Shown: in pieces, positions 34,663 through 43,019 of the stretch
Position numbering within the stretch: position 1 is the stretch's first letter
Layout of the letters: the number at the start of each line of letters is the position of its first letter
NCBI RefSeq assembly: GCF_002949735.1
Contig: NZ_CP026681.1
Span: forward strand, 1,922,001 to 1,986,000
Direction: 5' to 3'
DNA length: 64,000 nt
Source of the DNA: Nostoc sp. 'Peltigera membranacea cyanobiont' N6
GTDB lineage: Bacteria; Cyanobacteriota; Cyanobacteriia; Cyanobacteriales; Nostocaceae
Notes under the pieces: generated by a model
The model's database searches: none
Seen by the model: only the letters and a program-made list of their open reading frames with translations
What the model was told of the DNA's origin: nothing
Made by a program: the position numbers and the translations under genes

Positions 34663-36249
34663 ATGAATGTTCTACTTCTATATCCCCGTTTTCCAAAAAG
34701 TTTTTGGTCTTTTGAAAAAACACTGGCTTTATTAGACCGTAAAGCAATGCTACCGCCTTTAGGTTTGGTAACTGTAGCCGCGATATTACCGCAAGAATGG
34801 GAGTATAAGCTAGTAGATCGAAATGTTCGCGACTGTACAGAGGCAGAGTGGGCTTGGGCAGATTTGGTGATTATGTCGGCGATGATTGTGCAAAAAGAAG
34901 ATTTGCTCTGTCAGATATTAGAAGCAAAACGCAGAGGTAAACGAGTCGCTGTAGGTGGGCCTTTCCCGACAGCGTTACCAGATGAAATGACATCCGCAGG
35001 CGCAGATTACTTGATATTAGACGAAGGGGAAATTACCCTACCCTTATTTGTAGCAGCGATCGCACGCGGCGATCGCACAGGTATCTTTCGTTCTGGCGGT
35101 GAAAAACCAGATGTTACCAACACTCCCACCCCTCGCTTCGACTTGCTCGAGTTTGAAGCTTATGCAGAAATGTCAGTGCAATTTTCTCGTGGATGTCCCT
35201 TTCAGTGTGAATTCTGCGACATTATTGTGCTGTACGGACGCAAACCTCGCACCAAAAACCCAGAACAAATATTAGCAGAACTAGATTATCTCTACAAACT
35301 GGGTTGGCGGCGCAGTATTTTTATGGTGGATGACAACTTCATTGGTAATAAGCGGAATGTCAAATTATTTTTGAAGTCTCTTCTGCCCTGGATGGTAGAA
35401 CATAATTATCCTTTTTCTTTTGCTACAGAGGCTTCAGTTGATTTAGCCCAAGATCAAGAACTGATGGACTTGATGGTAGTGTGTAATTTTGGAGCCGTTT
35501 TTCTGGGAATTGAAACCCCCGACGAAGAAAGTCTCACTTTCACTCAGAAATACCAGAATACGCGAGATTCACTCAGTGATGCGGTGAATAAGATTACCCG
35601 CTCAGGGTTACGAGTCATGGCAGGCTTTATCATTGGGTTTGATGGCGAGAAAGTAGGAGCCGGTGCGCGAATTGTCAAGTTTGTTGAGCAAACAGCAATA
35701 CCCACAGCCTTATTTAGTATGTTGCAAGCGCTTCCAGATACAGCCCTCTGGCATCGATTAGAAAAGGAAGGACGACTCCGCAATAAATCGGCCAACATCA
35801 ACCAAACCACGTTGATGAACTTTGTTCCAACTCGACCGTTAGAAGACATTGCTCGTGAATATGTGCAGGCTTTCTGTGATTTGTATGAGCCAGAGCGGTT
35901 TTTGGAGCGTACATACAAACACTTCCGTCTTTTGGGTGAAGCAACCTACCCGAATAAGGGCAAAGGTAGGAAGAAACAATTGAACTGGAAAGTCCTCCGA
36001 GCATTGCTAGTAATTTGCTGGCGGCAAGGTGTACGTCGTCAAACGCGCTGGCAATTCTGGCGTTACTTGTGGAGTATGTATCGGCATAATCCGGGTGGAG
36101 TGAGTAGCTATTTAGCCGTTTGTGCCCAAATTGAGCATTTCTTGGAGTATCGCCAAATTGTCAGGGATGAAATTGAGGCTCAAGTGGCTGAATTTTTGGA
36201 AGCAGAAGCTAGGGTAAAACTTGAAACACAAGTGATGGTTAGTTTGTAG
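34663..36249 (+). CDS. B12-binding-domain radical SAM protein
   Basis: 528 residues. The N-terminal cobalamin-binding-like fold (1-150) contains YPRFPKSFWSFEKTLAL, PPLGLVTVAA and GGPFPTA. The radical SAM core has the cluster motif FSRGCPFQCEFCDI (CxxxCxxC), MVDDNFIGNKRNVK and FLGIETPDEESL. The C-terminal about 180 residues (DUF4070-like) are Arg-rich and helical. Enzymes of this build methylate or rearrange unactivated carbons, and hopanoid 2-methylase HpnP is one member, but no hopanoid genes are near and the product stays unassigned. A 42-bp tandem repeat starts 24 bp after the stop. Confidence 0.8.
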   Translation: MNVLLLYPRFPKSFWSFEKTLALLDRKAMLPPLGLVTVAAILPQEWEYKLVDRNVRDCTEAEWAWADLVIMSAMIVQKEDLLCQILEAKRRGKRVAVGGPFPTALPDEMTSAGADYLILDEGEITLPLFVAAIARGDRTGIFRSGGEKPDVTNTPTPRFDLLEFEAYAEMSVQFSRGCPFQCEFCDIIVLYGRKPRTKNPEQILAELDYLYKLGWRRSIFMVDDNFIGNKRNVKLFLKSLLPWMVEHNYPFSFATEASVDLAQDQELMDLMVVCNFGAVFLGIETPDEESLTFTQKYQNTRDSLSDAVNKITRSGLRVMAGFIIGFDGEKVGAGARIVKFVEQTAIPTALFSMLQALPDTALWHRLEKEGRLRNKSANINQTTLMNFVPTRPLEDIAREYVQAFCDLYEPERFLERTYKHFRLLGEATYPNKGKGRKKQLNWKVLRALLVICWRQGVRRQTRWQFWRYLWSMYRHNPGGVSSYLAVCAQIEHFLEYRQIVRDEIEAQVAEFLEAEARVKLETQVMVSL

Positions 36250-36273
36250 CAAATTAAATTTGGCAATACCTTG

Positions 36274-36483
36274 CAATGCCAATGCATCTCGATGCAATGT
36301 TAATGCGTCCCTCTGCAATGGCAATGCATCTTGATGCAATGTTAATGCGTCCCTCTGCAATGGCAATGCATCTCGATGCAATGTTAATGCGTCCCTCTGC
36401 AATGGCAATGCATCTCGATACAATGTTAATGCGTCCCTCTGCAATGGCAATGCATCTCGATACAATGTTAATGCGTCCCCTGG
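36274..36483. repeat. Five tandem copies of a 42-bp repeat
   Basis: The unit begins CAATGGCAATGCATCTCGAT and ends GCGTCCCTCTG. Five copies follow without gaps and differ at one to three positions. The length is a multiple of three, so both strands stay open through it, but no family features support translation. It lies between the radical SAM gene and the DUF2891 gene. Confidence 0.92.
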
Positions 36484-36526
36484 CATTAAGACGCTACGCT
36501 TTTAGGCAAAATTGCATTATGTTACC

Positions 36527-37570
36527 ATGCCATCGGATAATTTGGAGATTAGTGAAGCGATCGCAGCACAGTTTGCTCAATTAGTGCTGGATTGTATCGG
36601 GCGGGAGTATCCCAACAGTAATTTGTATTGGGCTGATAGCGACGAGGATATCAAACCACCGCGTCAATTGACTCCCGCTTTTTATGGCTGTTTAGATTGG
36701 CATTCAGCCGTACATGGTCATTGGTTGCTGGTACGTCTGTTGCGTCACTTCCCCGAAGCCTCATTCAACACAGCTTCAAAGCAAGCACTTAGCCAGAGTT
36801 TAACACCTGAGAAGATTCAAGGAGAAATTGCCCACTTCCAACGGCTACCTTTTTATGAATTTCCTTACGGTGTAGCATGGTTTCTGCAACTGACTGCGGA
36901 ACTTCACGAGTGGAATCATCCTCAAGGGAAAGAATGGCGGGTTGTATTGGAACCGCTAGAAAAGTTGATTGCAGATAACTTACAGCGCTGGATTGACAGA
37001 CTGAGACTTCCAAACCGCACAGGGATGCATAGCCAAACAGCTTTTGCACTTGGTTTGATGCTAGATTGGGCAAGGATTACCGAAAATGCTGATTTTATTC
37101 AGTTAGTAGAGAACAAAGTACGGCAATTTTATCTTAGCGATCGCAACTACTCCTTACAATTTGAACCCCTTGGCTACGATTTTCTCTCCCCTGGACTTGC
37201 TGAAGCAGACTTAATGCGGCGAGTCTTGCCAACAACAGATTTTACCGACTGGCTGACTGATTTTCTTCCCCAAATACCCATTGATAATTCAGCAAATTGG
37301 TTAGAACCTGCAATAGTAGATAATCCCCAAGATTATATGCAAGCCCACTTCTACGGACTTAATCTCAGTCGGGCTTGGATGCTTGATGGTATTATATCTG
37401 GATTGGCAAATAGCGATCGCCGCATCGAAACACTCCGCTCTACTGCCCTTCACCATCGTCAGCATGGACTAACAGATGTTGTAATCGAACATTATGCAGC
37501 TAGTCACTGGCTAGGAACTTTTGCTATTTATCTTTTAACGAATCGCGGGTTGCAAGGGCAAATTATTTAA
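36527..37570 (+). CDS. DUF2891 family protein
   Basis: About 347 residues from the ATG at 36527. A TTG 15 bases upstream is possible, but the ATG is preferred. TPAFYGCLDWHSAVHGHWLL near the N-terminus is the DUF2891 signature. Further conserved points are PYGVAWFLQL, RTGMHSQTAFALGLMLDWA, PLGYDFLSPGLAEADLM and HYAASHWLGTFAIYLL. The alternating helices suggest an alpha/alpha-barrel like those of glycoside hydrolases or epimerases, which is an inference. Function is unknown. Confidence 0.8.
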   Translation: MPSDNLEISEAIAAQFAQLVLDCIGREYPNSNLYWADSDEDIKPPRQLTPAFYGCLDWHSAVHGHWLLVRLLRHFPEASFNTASKQALSQSLTPEKIQGEIAHFQRLPFYEFPYGVAWFLQLTAELHEWNHPQGKEWRVVLEPLEKLIADNLQRWIDRLRLPNRTGMHSQTAFALGLMLDWARITENADFIQLVENKVRQFYLSDRNYSLQFEPLGYDFLSPGLAEADLMRRVLPTTDFTDWLTDFLPQIPIDNSANWLEPAIVDNPQDYMQAHFYGLNLSRAWMLDGIISGLANSDRRIETLRSTALHHRQHGLTDVVIEHYAASHWLGTFAIYLLTNRGLQGQII

Positions 37571-37908
37571 CAAATTATTTAAACAGTCTGGGCGATCTAA
37601 TACAAATTCTCCATGAAGATGCACATAATATTTATTAAACGAACCGCAAAGTACGCAAAGAAAGAGATTGGTTGAAGAATTAATCATTAAGTGCAAGTAG
37701 TTTACAGAGAATTGGTATAACAACCTATCGAGACTTTTTCAATAGGGTTTTCCCAATCCCCAATGCCCCAATCCTTAAAATATGCCAAGTAAATATGCCT
37801 TAACTTGCTGATACTGTCAGGATCAAAGAGTAAAGAGTAAAAGGCAATCTATTTTGACTTTTAACTTTCTCCTTTTGTTCAACTTCCACCACAACGGGAG
37901 GCTTAATC
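37571..37908. other. Upstream region of the gap-pyk-tal cluster
   Basis: 338 bp without a gene. It includes common intergenic text (ACGAACCGCAAAGTACGCAA). The promoter of gap presumably lies here. No operator for a known regulator could be assigned by eye. Confidence 0.4.
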
Positions 37909-37911
37909 TTG
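37896..37911 (+). promoter_or_regulatory. Ribosome-binding site deciding the TTG start of gap
   Basis: GGGAGG at 37896-37901 lies 7 bases before TTG at 37909. No ATG occurs near the conserved N-terminus KVGINGFGRIGR, so this site supports TTG initiation. Confidence 0.7.
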
Positions 37912-38949
37912 ACTAAATTGAAAGTTGGTATCAATGGCTTCGGTCGAATCGGGCGACTCGTGCTTCGCGCTGGCATCGATAATCCCAATATCGAGTTTGT
38001 AGGCATTAACGACCTAGTACCACCAGATAACCTCGCTTACCTATTAAAGTACGACTCAACCCACGGTAAATTAAAACATAAGGTTGAAGCCAAGGAAGAC
38101 GGCATCCTCATTGACGGACATTTCATCCCTTGCGTGTCGGTGAGGAATCCAGCAGAGTTACCTTGGGGAAAATTAGGTGCAGATTATGTCGTGGAAGCCA
38201 CCGGACTCTTCACCGATCGCGAAGGAGCCGCAAACCACCTGAAAGCAGGTGCAAAGCGTGTAATAATTTCCGCTCCCACTAAAGATCCAGAGAGAGTTAC
38301 TACCTTACTGATGGGTGTCAATCATCACCTATTTGACCCCAGCAAAGATATCATTGTCTCCAATGCTAGCTGCACTACAAACTGTCTAGCTCCTATAGCT
38401 AAGGTTATCAATGACAACTTTGGGTTGACTGAAGGGTTGATGACCACAGTTCATGCCATGACTGCCACTCAGCCAACTGTAGACGGTCCCAGTAAGAAAG
38501 ATTGGCGGGGTGGTCGAGGTGCAAGCCAGAATATTATTCCCTCTTCCACAGGCGCAGCTAAAGCCGTAGCACTGGTTTTGCCAGAATTGAAGGGTAGATT
38601 GACTGGTATGGCATTGCGAGTTCCGACTCCCGATGTCTCTGTAGTTGATTTAACTTTCAAAACTGCCAAAGCCACTAGTTATAAAGAAATCTGTGCTGCC
38701 ATGAAGGAGGCTGCCGCAGGTTCACTAGCGGGTATTTTGGGCTACACAGATGAAGAAGTAGTTTCCACAGATTTTCAAGGCGATACCCATTCTAGTATCT
38801 TCGACGCAGGTGCTGGGATTGAGTTGAATTCAAACTTCTTCAAGGTAATTGCCTGGTATGACAACGAGTGGGGTTACTCGAATCGCGTGATTGACCTGAT
38901 GTTGTCTATGTCACAAAAGGAAAAACTCGCTCCGACAGCTGTTGTATAA
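37909..38949 (+). CDS. gap1: Glyceraldehyde-3-phosphate dehydrogenase, probably glycolytic (Gap1 type)
   Basis: 346 residues. The NAD-binding N-terminus is KVGINGFGRIGRL, the catalytic motif SNASCTTNCLAPIAKV carries the active Cys, TVHAMTATQ the partner His, and IAWYDNEWGYSNRV ends the catalytic domain. The sequence from VGINDLVPPDNLAYLLKYDSTHG and the cluster with pyk and tal fit the catabolic, NAD-dependent cyanobacterial paralogue rather than Calvin-cycle Gap2. That distinction is inferred from remembered family patterns and context. Translation starts at TTG after a good ribosome-binding site. Confidence 0.85.
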   Translation: MTKLKVGINGFGRIGRLVLRAGIDNPNIEFVGINDLVPPDNLAYLLKYDSTHGKLKHKVEAKEDGILIDGHFIPCVSVRNPAELPWGKLGADYVVEATGLFTDREGAANHLKAGAKRVIISAPTKDPERVTTLLMGVNHHLFDPSKDIIVSNASCTTNCLAPIAKVINDNFGLTEGLMTTVHAMTATQPTVDGPSKKDWRGGRGASQNIIPSSTGAAKAVALVLPELKGRLTGMALRVPTPDVSVVDLTFKTAKATSYKEICAAMKEAAAGSLAGILGYTDEEVVSTDFQGDTHSSIFDAGAGIELNSNFFKVIAWYDNEWGYSNRVIDLMLSMSQKEKLAPTAVV

Positions 38950-38979
38950 TTCGTAATTCGTAATTCGTAATTCGTAATT
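38948..38979. repeat. Heptad repeats AATTCGT
   Basis: Four tandem AATTCGT units directly follow the gap stop codon. Inverted-sense units (GAATTAC) occur at 39277-39309, so the gap-pyk spacer is bordered by opposite heptad arrays. Confidence 0.85.
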
Positions 38980-39276
38980 GAATAGGGGTTGAAACTCACG
39001 AATAATAAACAGCTTGTATGTTATTAGTCGGGGTTGAAATCCCCATTACAAAACATAATTACGAACTACGAATTGTTTAATGGTCATTGGTGATTAACCT
39101 TTGACTTTTGGGATTTGGGTCAAATGGGAAAGATGCCGAAAACAAAACGCAATCTAGTATTTTTATTTAGCAAACCAGTGATATGAAGCAAATGTGATTT
39201 TTGGCTCGTAATACTAATTCTTTGAAAGAAGGCTAAAGATTTAAACCCGAAAACCCAAATAAAATCTGAAGTCTCT

Positions 39277-39309
39277 GAATTACGAATTACGAATTACGAA
39301 TTACGAATT
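39277..39309. repeat. Heptad repeats GAATTAC
   Basis: Four tandem GAATTAC units, the inverse of those at 38948-38979, end about 30 bp before the pyk start. The two arrays could pair in RNA and form a long hairpin in the spacer. Confidence 0.85.
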
Positions 39310-39338
39310 CACAGGTTACTCCTCAACCCCTAATCCCT

Positions 39339-40769
39339 ATGCGTCGAACCAAAATCATTTGTACTGTTGGGCCGGCTACATCTGCACTCGAAAAGCTGCA
39401 AGGCTTGGTAGAAGCTGGAATGAATGTGGCACGGTTGAATTTTTCCCACGGGGCTTATGAATTCCACGCCCAAACTGCTCAGTATCTCAGACAGATTAGC
39501 ACTGAGCAGCAAAAGCCGATCGCAATTATGCAAGACCTGTGTGGCCCCAAAATCCGTTTGGGAATTTTACCACCGGAAGGATTAAATTTAGAAGCTGGTA
39601 CTGAAGTCACCTTTGTTTTGCAAGAAAAAGGTGAGAGTATTGACGAAATACCTCTACCACTGCCGACTTTGTTCGCAATGGTGCGACCAGGTGAACCAAT
39701 TTTAATTAATGATGGTCGCGTTAAATTGATTGTTAGCGATCGCGATGCCGATCGCATTCGCGCCCAAGTGAAAACTGGCGGGTTAATTTCCACACATAAA
39801 GGAGTAAACCTTCCACAAACTCCTTTACCTGTTAGTTCCATCACCGAAAAAGACTTGCTGGATCTACGCTTTGGAATTCAGTTAGGTGTAGACTGGGTAG
39901 CGGTGTCCTTTGTCCAATCGCCACAAGACTTAGAACCCGCTAGGCGCATGATTGAAGCTGCTGGCGCTTCCATCCGCTTAATTGCCAAAATCGAAAGAGC
40001 AGAAGCAGTAGAGAATTTTGATTCCATTCTGAAAGTTGCCGACGCAATTATGATTGCTCGTGGCGATTTAGGGGTGGAAGTCCCAATTCACGAAGTACCC
40101 CTGATTCAAAAAGATATTATTCGCCGTTGCAATCGGGCTGGCAAACCGGTGATTACAGCCACCCAAATGCTAGAGTCGATGATTAGCGCCCCCGATCCCA
40201 CCCGCGCTGAAGCAACGGATGTTGCCAACTCAATTTTAGATGGGACAGACGCGGTAATGCTTTCTGGTGAAACAGCTGTCGGACAATATCCCGTAGCCGC
40301 CGTTCAGATGATGCACAACATCGCGGTGCGGACAGAACAGGCTCTAGATGAGGGTAGTAAACATGCCTGGTGTCATGAAGCAGGGAGTCTAAGCGTTACC
40401 GAATCTGTAGCAGAATCAGTCTGTCGCATCGCTTATGAAACAGGTTCGCGGGCAATTCTTTGCAACACTTCATCAGGAAGTACAGCGAGAATGGTGTCTA
40501 AATATCGGCCAACTTCTCCCATTATTGCCCTCACCTCTGAGATCGCCACTTATCGCCAACTAGCCCTTTCTTGGGGTGTGGAAGCTTTGCTAATCCCACC
40601 AGTCCACAATGCTGAAGAGATGTTTACCAATGTGGTGAACACAGTTGTAGATATGGGTCTAGCGAATAAGGGCGATAAAGTAGTGATTACCTCTGGCGTT
40701 CCAATTGGTAAATCGGGCACAACTAGCTTAATCAAAGTGCATTCCATTGGACAGCCAATTTCGGCATAA
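39339..40769 (+). CDS. pyk: Pyruvate kinase
   Basis: 476 residues. RRTKIICTVGPATSALEKL and NVARLNFSHG form the N-terminal barrel. DLCGPKIRLG contacts the substrate, IAKIERAEAVENFDSI holds the catalytic Lys, MIARGDLGVEVP binds magnesium, ATQMLESMI follows, and TDAVMLSGETA precedes the C-terminal allosteric domain. It converts phosphoenolpyruvate and ADP to pyruvate and ATP in glycolysis. It is in line with gap and tal, 390 bp after gap, and may form a transcription unit with them. Confidence 0.93.
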   Translation: MRRTKIICTVGPATSALEKLQGLVEAGMNVARLNFSHGAYEFHAQTAQYLRQISTEQQKPIAIMQDLCGPKIRLGILPPEGLNLEAGTEVTFVLQEKGESIDEIPLPLPTLFAMVRPGEPILINDGRVKLIVSDRDADRIRAQVKTGGLISTHKGVNLPQTPLPVSSITEKDLLDLRFGIQLGVDWVAVSFVQSPQDLEPARRMIEAAGASIRLIAKIERAEAVENFDSILKVADAIMIARGDLGVEVPIHEVPLIQKDIIRRCNRAGKPVITATQMLESMISAPDPTRAEATDVANSILDGTDAVMLSGETAVGQYPVAAVQMMHNIAVRTEQALDEGSKHAWCHEAGSLSVTESVAESVCRIAYETGSRAILCNTSSGSTARMVSKYRPTSPIIALTSEIATYRQLALSWGVEALLIPPVHNAEEMFTNVVNTVVDMGLANKGDKVVITSGVPIGKSGTTSLIKVHSIGQPISA

Positions 40770-40857
40770 GGCATCTAGAATAGGGCTGTGGCTCTAGATA
40801 GTAAAGCAAAATTAGGCAATCATTAAGAAAAATTGCCAGAATCAGAATTGAAGGGAC

Positions 40858-40983
40858 TGGAGACTGGGGACTGGTGATTGGGGACTAGGGACTGGGGACT
40901 AGGGACTGAGGATGGGGAGACAAGGAGCAGAATAATAACTCTTAACTCCTAATTCTTAACTCCTAACTCCTAACTCTAACCCA
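40858..40983. repeat. Simple repeats between pyk and tal
   Basis: GGGGACTAGGGACTGGGGAC-type 7-bp units (40858-40922) are followed by AACTCCT heptads (40941-40983). Non-coding. Confidence 0.8.
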
Positions 40984-41041
40984 GCACTCAGCACTCGCTA
41001 GGGAATAAGTCAATCCTGTAACATTCATCACGGAGTCTTTT

Positions 41042-42046
41042 ATGTCTAAGAATTTACTAGAACAATTGCGAGAAGTGACTGTTGTAGTGGCGGATACGGG
41101 GGATATCCAGGCAATTGAAAAGTTCAAACCCCGAGATGCCACCACCAATCCTTCTCTGATTACTGCTGCGGCACAAATGCCAGAATATCAGGGAATTGTC
41201 GATCAAACTTTACTGCAAGCGAAGAAAGATGCTGGAGCCGGAGCCACTCAAGCACAGATAGTTTCTCTAGCTTTTGACCGTTTAGCAGTTGCTTTTGGAT
41301 TAAAGATTTTACAAATTATTCCCGGTCGCGTGTCTACAGAAGTAGATGCTCGCTTGTCTTACGATACCGAAGCTACTCTGACTAAGGCACGGGAATTAAT
41401 TGCCCAGTATAAAGCTGCTGGAATTGGTCGCGATCGCGTCTTAATTAAAATTGCCACCACCTGGGAAGGCATTCGCGCTGCGGAAATTCTCGAAAAAGAA
41501 GGCATTCACTGTAACCTTACCTTGTTGTTTGGTCTTCACCAAGCGATCGCCTGTGCAGAAGCCGGCGTTACCCTAATTTCTCCCTTTGTCGGTCGGATTC
41601 TCGACTGGTACAAAAAGGATACCGGACGCGATAGCTACCCAGCAACCGAAGATCCAGGAGTTTTGTCAGTAACCCAAATCTACAACTACTACAAGAAATT
41701 CGGCTATAAAACCGAAGTTATGGGAGCTAGCTTCCGTAATCTTGGTGAAATTACTGAACTTGCAGGTAGTGATTTGCTGACTATTTCTCCATCACTTTTG
41801 GCTGAATTGCAGTCAACTGTGGGAGAACTGCCACGTAAACTCGACCCCGCCAAGGTAGCAAACTTGTCAATCGAAAAGATATCCATTGACAAAGCTAGCT
41901 ATGAAAAAATGCACGCTAGCGATCGTATGGCAACTGACAAACTAGACGAGGGCATCAAAGGTTTCACCAAGGCATTAGAAGACCTTGAAAAACTTTTGGC
42001 AGATCGACTAGTTCGCCTTGAAGGAGAGGTAGTAGCAAGTCATTAG
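41042..42046 (+). CDS. tal: Transaldolase
   Basis: 334 residues. DTGDIQAIEKFKPRDATTNPSL is the N-terminal signature, and RDRVLIKIATTWEGIRAAEIL carries the Schiff-base lysine. GIHCNLTLLFGLHQAIACAEAG, ISPFVGRILDW and TEVMGASFRN complete the class 1 transaldolase barrel. It exchanges three-carbon units between sedoheptulose 7-phosphate and glyceraldehyde 3-phosphate in the pentose phosphate pathway. Together with gap and pyk it supports sugar breakdown in the dark or in nitrogen-starved cells. No extra C-terminal domain is present. Confidence 0.93.
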   Translation: MSKNLLEQLREVTVVVADTGDIQAIEKFKPRDATTNPSLITAAAQMPEYQGIVDQTLLQAKKDAGAGATQAQIVSLAFDRLAVAFGLKILQIIPGRVSTEVDARLSYDTEATLTKARELIAQYKAAGIGRDRVLIKIATTWEGIRAAEILEKEGIHCNLTLLFGLHQAIACAEAGVTLISPFVGRILDWYKKDTGRDSYPATEDPGVLSVTQIYNYYKKFGYKTEVMGASFRNLGEITELAGSDLLTISPSLLAELQSTVGELPRKLDPAKVANLSIEKISIDKASYEKMHASDRMATDKLDEGIKGFTKALEDLEKLLADRLVRLEGEVVASH

Positions 42047-42113
42047 AAAATAACAATTGTTAATGGTTAGTGGTTAACCACCACTAACCATTAGTTAGCT
42101 GTATCAGCCGTTA

Positions 42114-42509
42114 TTAATAACGACCTCGAATAATGTTGTATCGTCCGTAGGGCTGCTGTCGTTGTCTAAACTCCTGCCGTTGTCTAAACTCCTGCCGTTG
42201 TCTAAACTCCTGCCGTCGTCGGATATTTTGGTATCGTTCGGGCTGCCGTCGTCTAAACTCCTGTCGTTGTCTAAACTCCTGCCGTTGTCTGAACTCCTGC
42301 CGTCGTTGGATTGTTCGGTATCGTCCTGGCCACCGTTGAGCAATTAAAAGCTCTCCGGTTTTATTCCCAACTAGGTTAGCCTCTGGTGCAGCCCTCTGTT
42401 CATTGCGAACATTACTTAAAGAAATATCTTTTGCTTCAGCTAATGAGGGCGGATACACAAAGGCACATAGCAATAGTGCTATTGAGGATAACTTCCTGAA
42501 ACCTTTCAT
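42114..42509 (-). CDS. Small secreted Arg/Gln-repeat protein
   Basis: 131 residues. The N-terminus MKGFRKLSSIALLLCAFVYPPSLAEA is a clear signal peptide with likely cleavage after AEA. The mature protein is about 105 residues and very basic. From about residue 62 it is a repeat of RQEFRQ (with RRQEFRQRQ joins), ending GRYNIIRGRY. No domain is recognised. A periplasmic or cell-wall protein binding an acidic polymer would fit the composition, but that is inference. The 18-bp repeat unit gives spurious open frames on the other strand. Confidence 0.7.
   Translation of the reverse strand: MKGFRKLSSIALLLCAFVYPPSLAEAKDISLSNVRNEQRAAPEANLVGNKTGELLIAQRWPGRYRTIQRRQEFRQRQEFRQRQEFRRRQPERYQNIRRRQEFRQRQEFRQRQEFRQRQQPYGRYNIIRGRY
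42159..42305. repeat. 18-bp repeats coding RQEFRQ
   Basis: CTCCTGCCGTTGTCTAAA units occur in two blocks, at about 42170-42222 and 42256-42305, separated by a diverged GGATATTTTGGTATCGTTCG segment. Confidence 0.85.
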
Positions 42510-43019
42510 GTTTTTGCTTCTACTAGACTTTCGTTAATAACTTTATTAAAGCATCTGAAAGTATACAAATTATCGATCGTAGAGTTTTTTTAAACTTAAT
42601 TTGGTATGAAATATTGTATTTAAATTTCACCCTTATGGATCATTGTAAATTTTTTCTCTCTGTGTATATAAATAGTCAATATCTATAAAAATGTAATTTT
42701 TTCACATAGAAAAGTATAATATTTATGAATTAAATAAACTATGTTTTTTCTTATAATATGGGACAAAAAGCCTTCTCTAGTAGGGAAACATGCCCTCGGA
42801 GTTTGATTTGTGGAAGCTCTTAGCGCAGACTTTTTTACACCCCACAAGATGTATATAAACTGTATTGGATGCAAACAATAACTGCTAAATATTCTGAGTT
42901 AAACTTTAAATAATAAGCTGCTACCACAGGGAGCATCCCAAATTCTTAAAAATATAGGAATCCGGTTTGATTTCTGAAAATATCCGTAGGATGTGTTAGC
43001 GACAGCGTAACGCATCAAA
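42510..43019. other. AT-rich intergenic region ending in a repeat arm
   Basis: 510 bp, AT-rich, with no gene supported. At 42953-43019 an arm of the TATAGGAATCCGG family plus its GTGTTAGCGACAGCGTAACG module runs right up to the stop codon of lnt. A matching right arm is not seen, so the copy is incomplete. Confidence 0.6.

Noticed and set aside
36274..36483. CRISPR array
   Set aside because: The 42-bp units follow without spacers, so this is a plain tandem repeat.
36112..36584. Open frames through the 42-bp repeats on both strands
   Set aside because: The unit is a multiple of three bases. The translated products have no support and overlap the radical SAM gene or the DUF2891 gene.
42104..42343. 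79-codon Asp/Asn/Ser-rich minus-strand frame
   Set aside because: It is a shifted frame of the RQEFRQ repeats and lacks the signal peptide present in the chosen frame.
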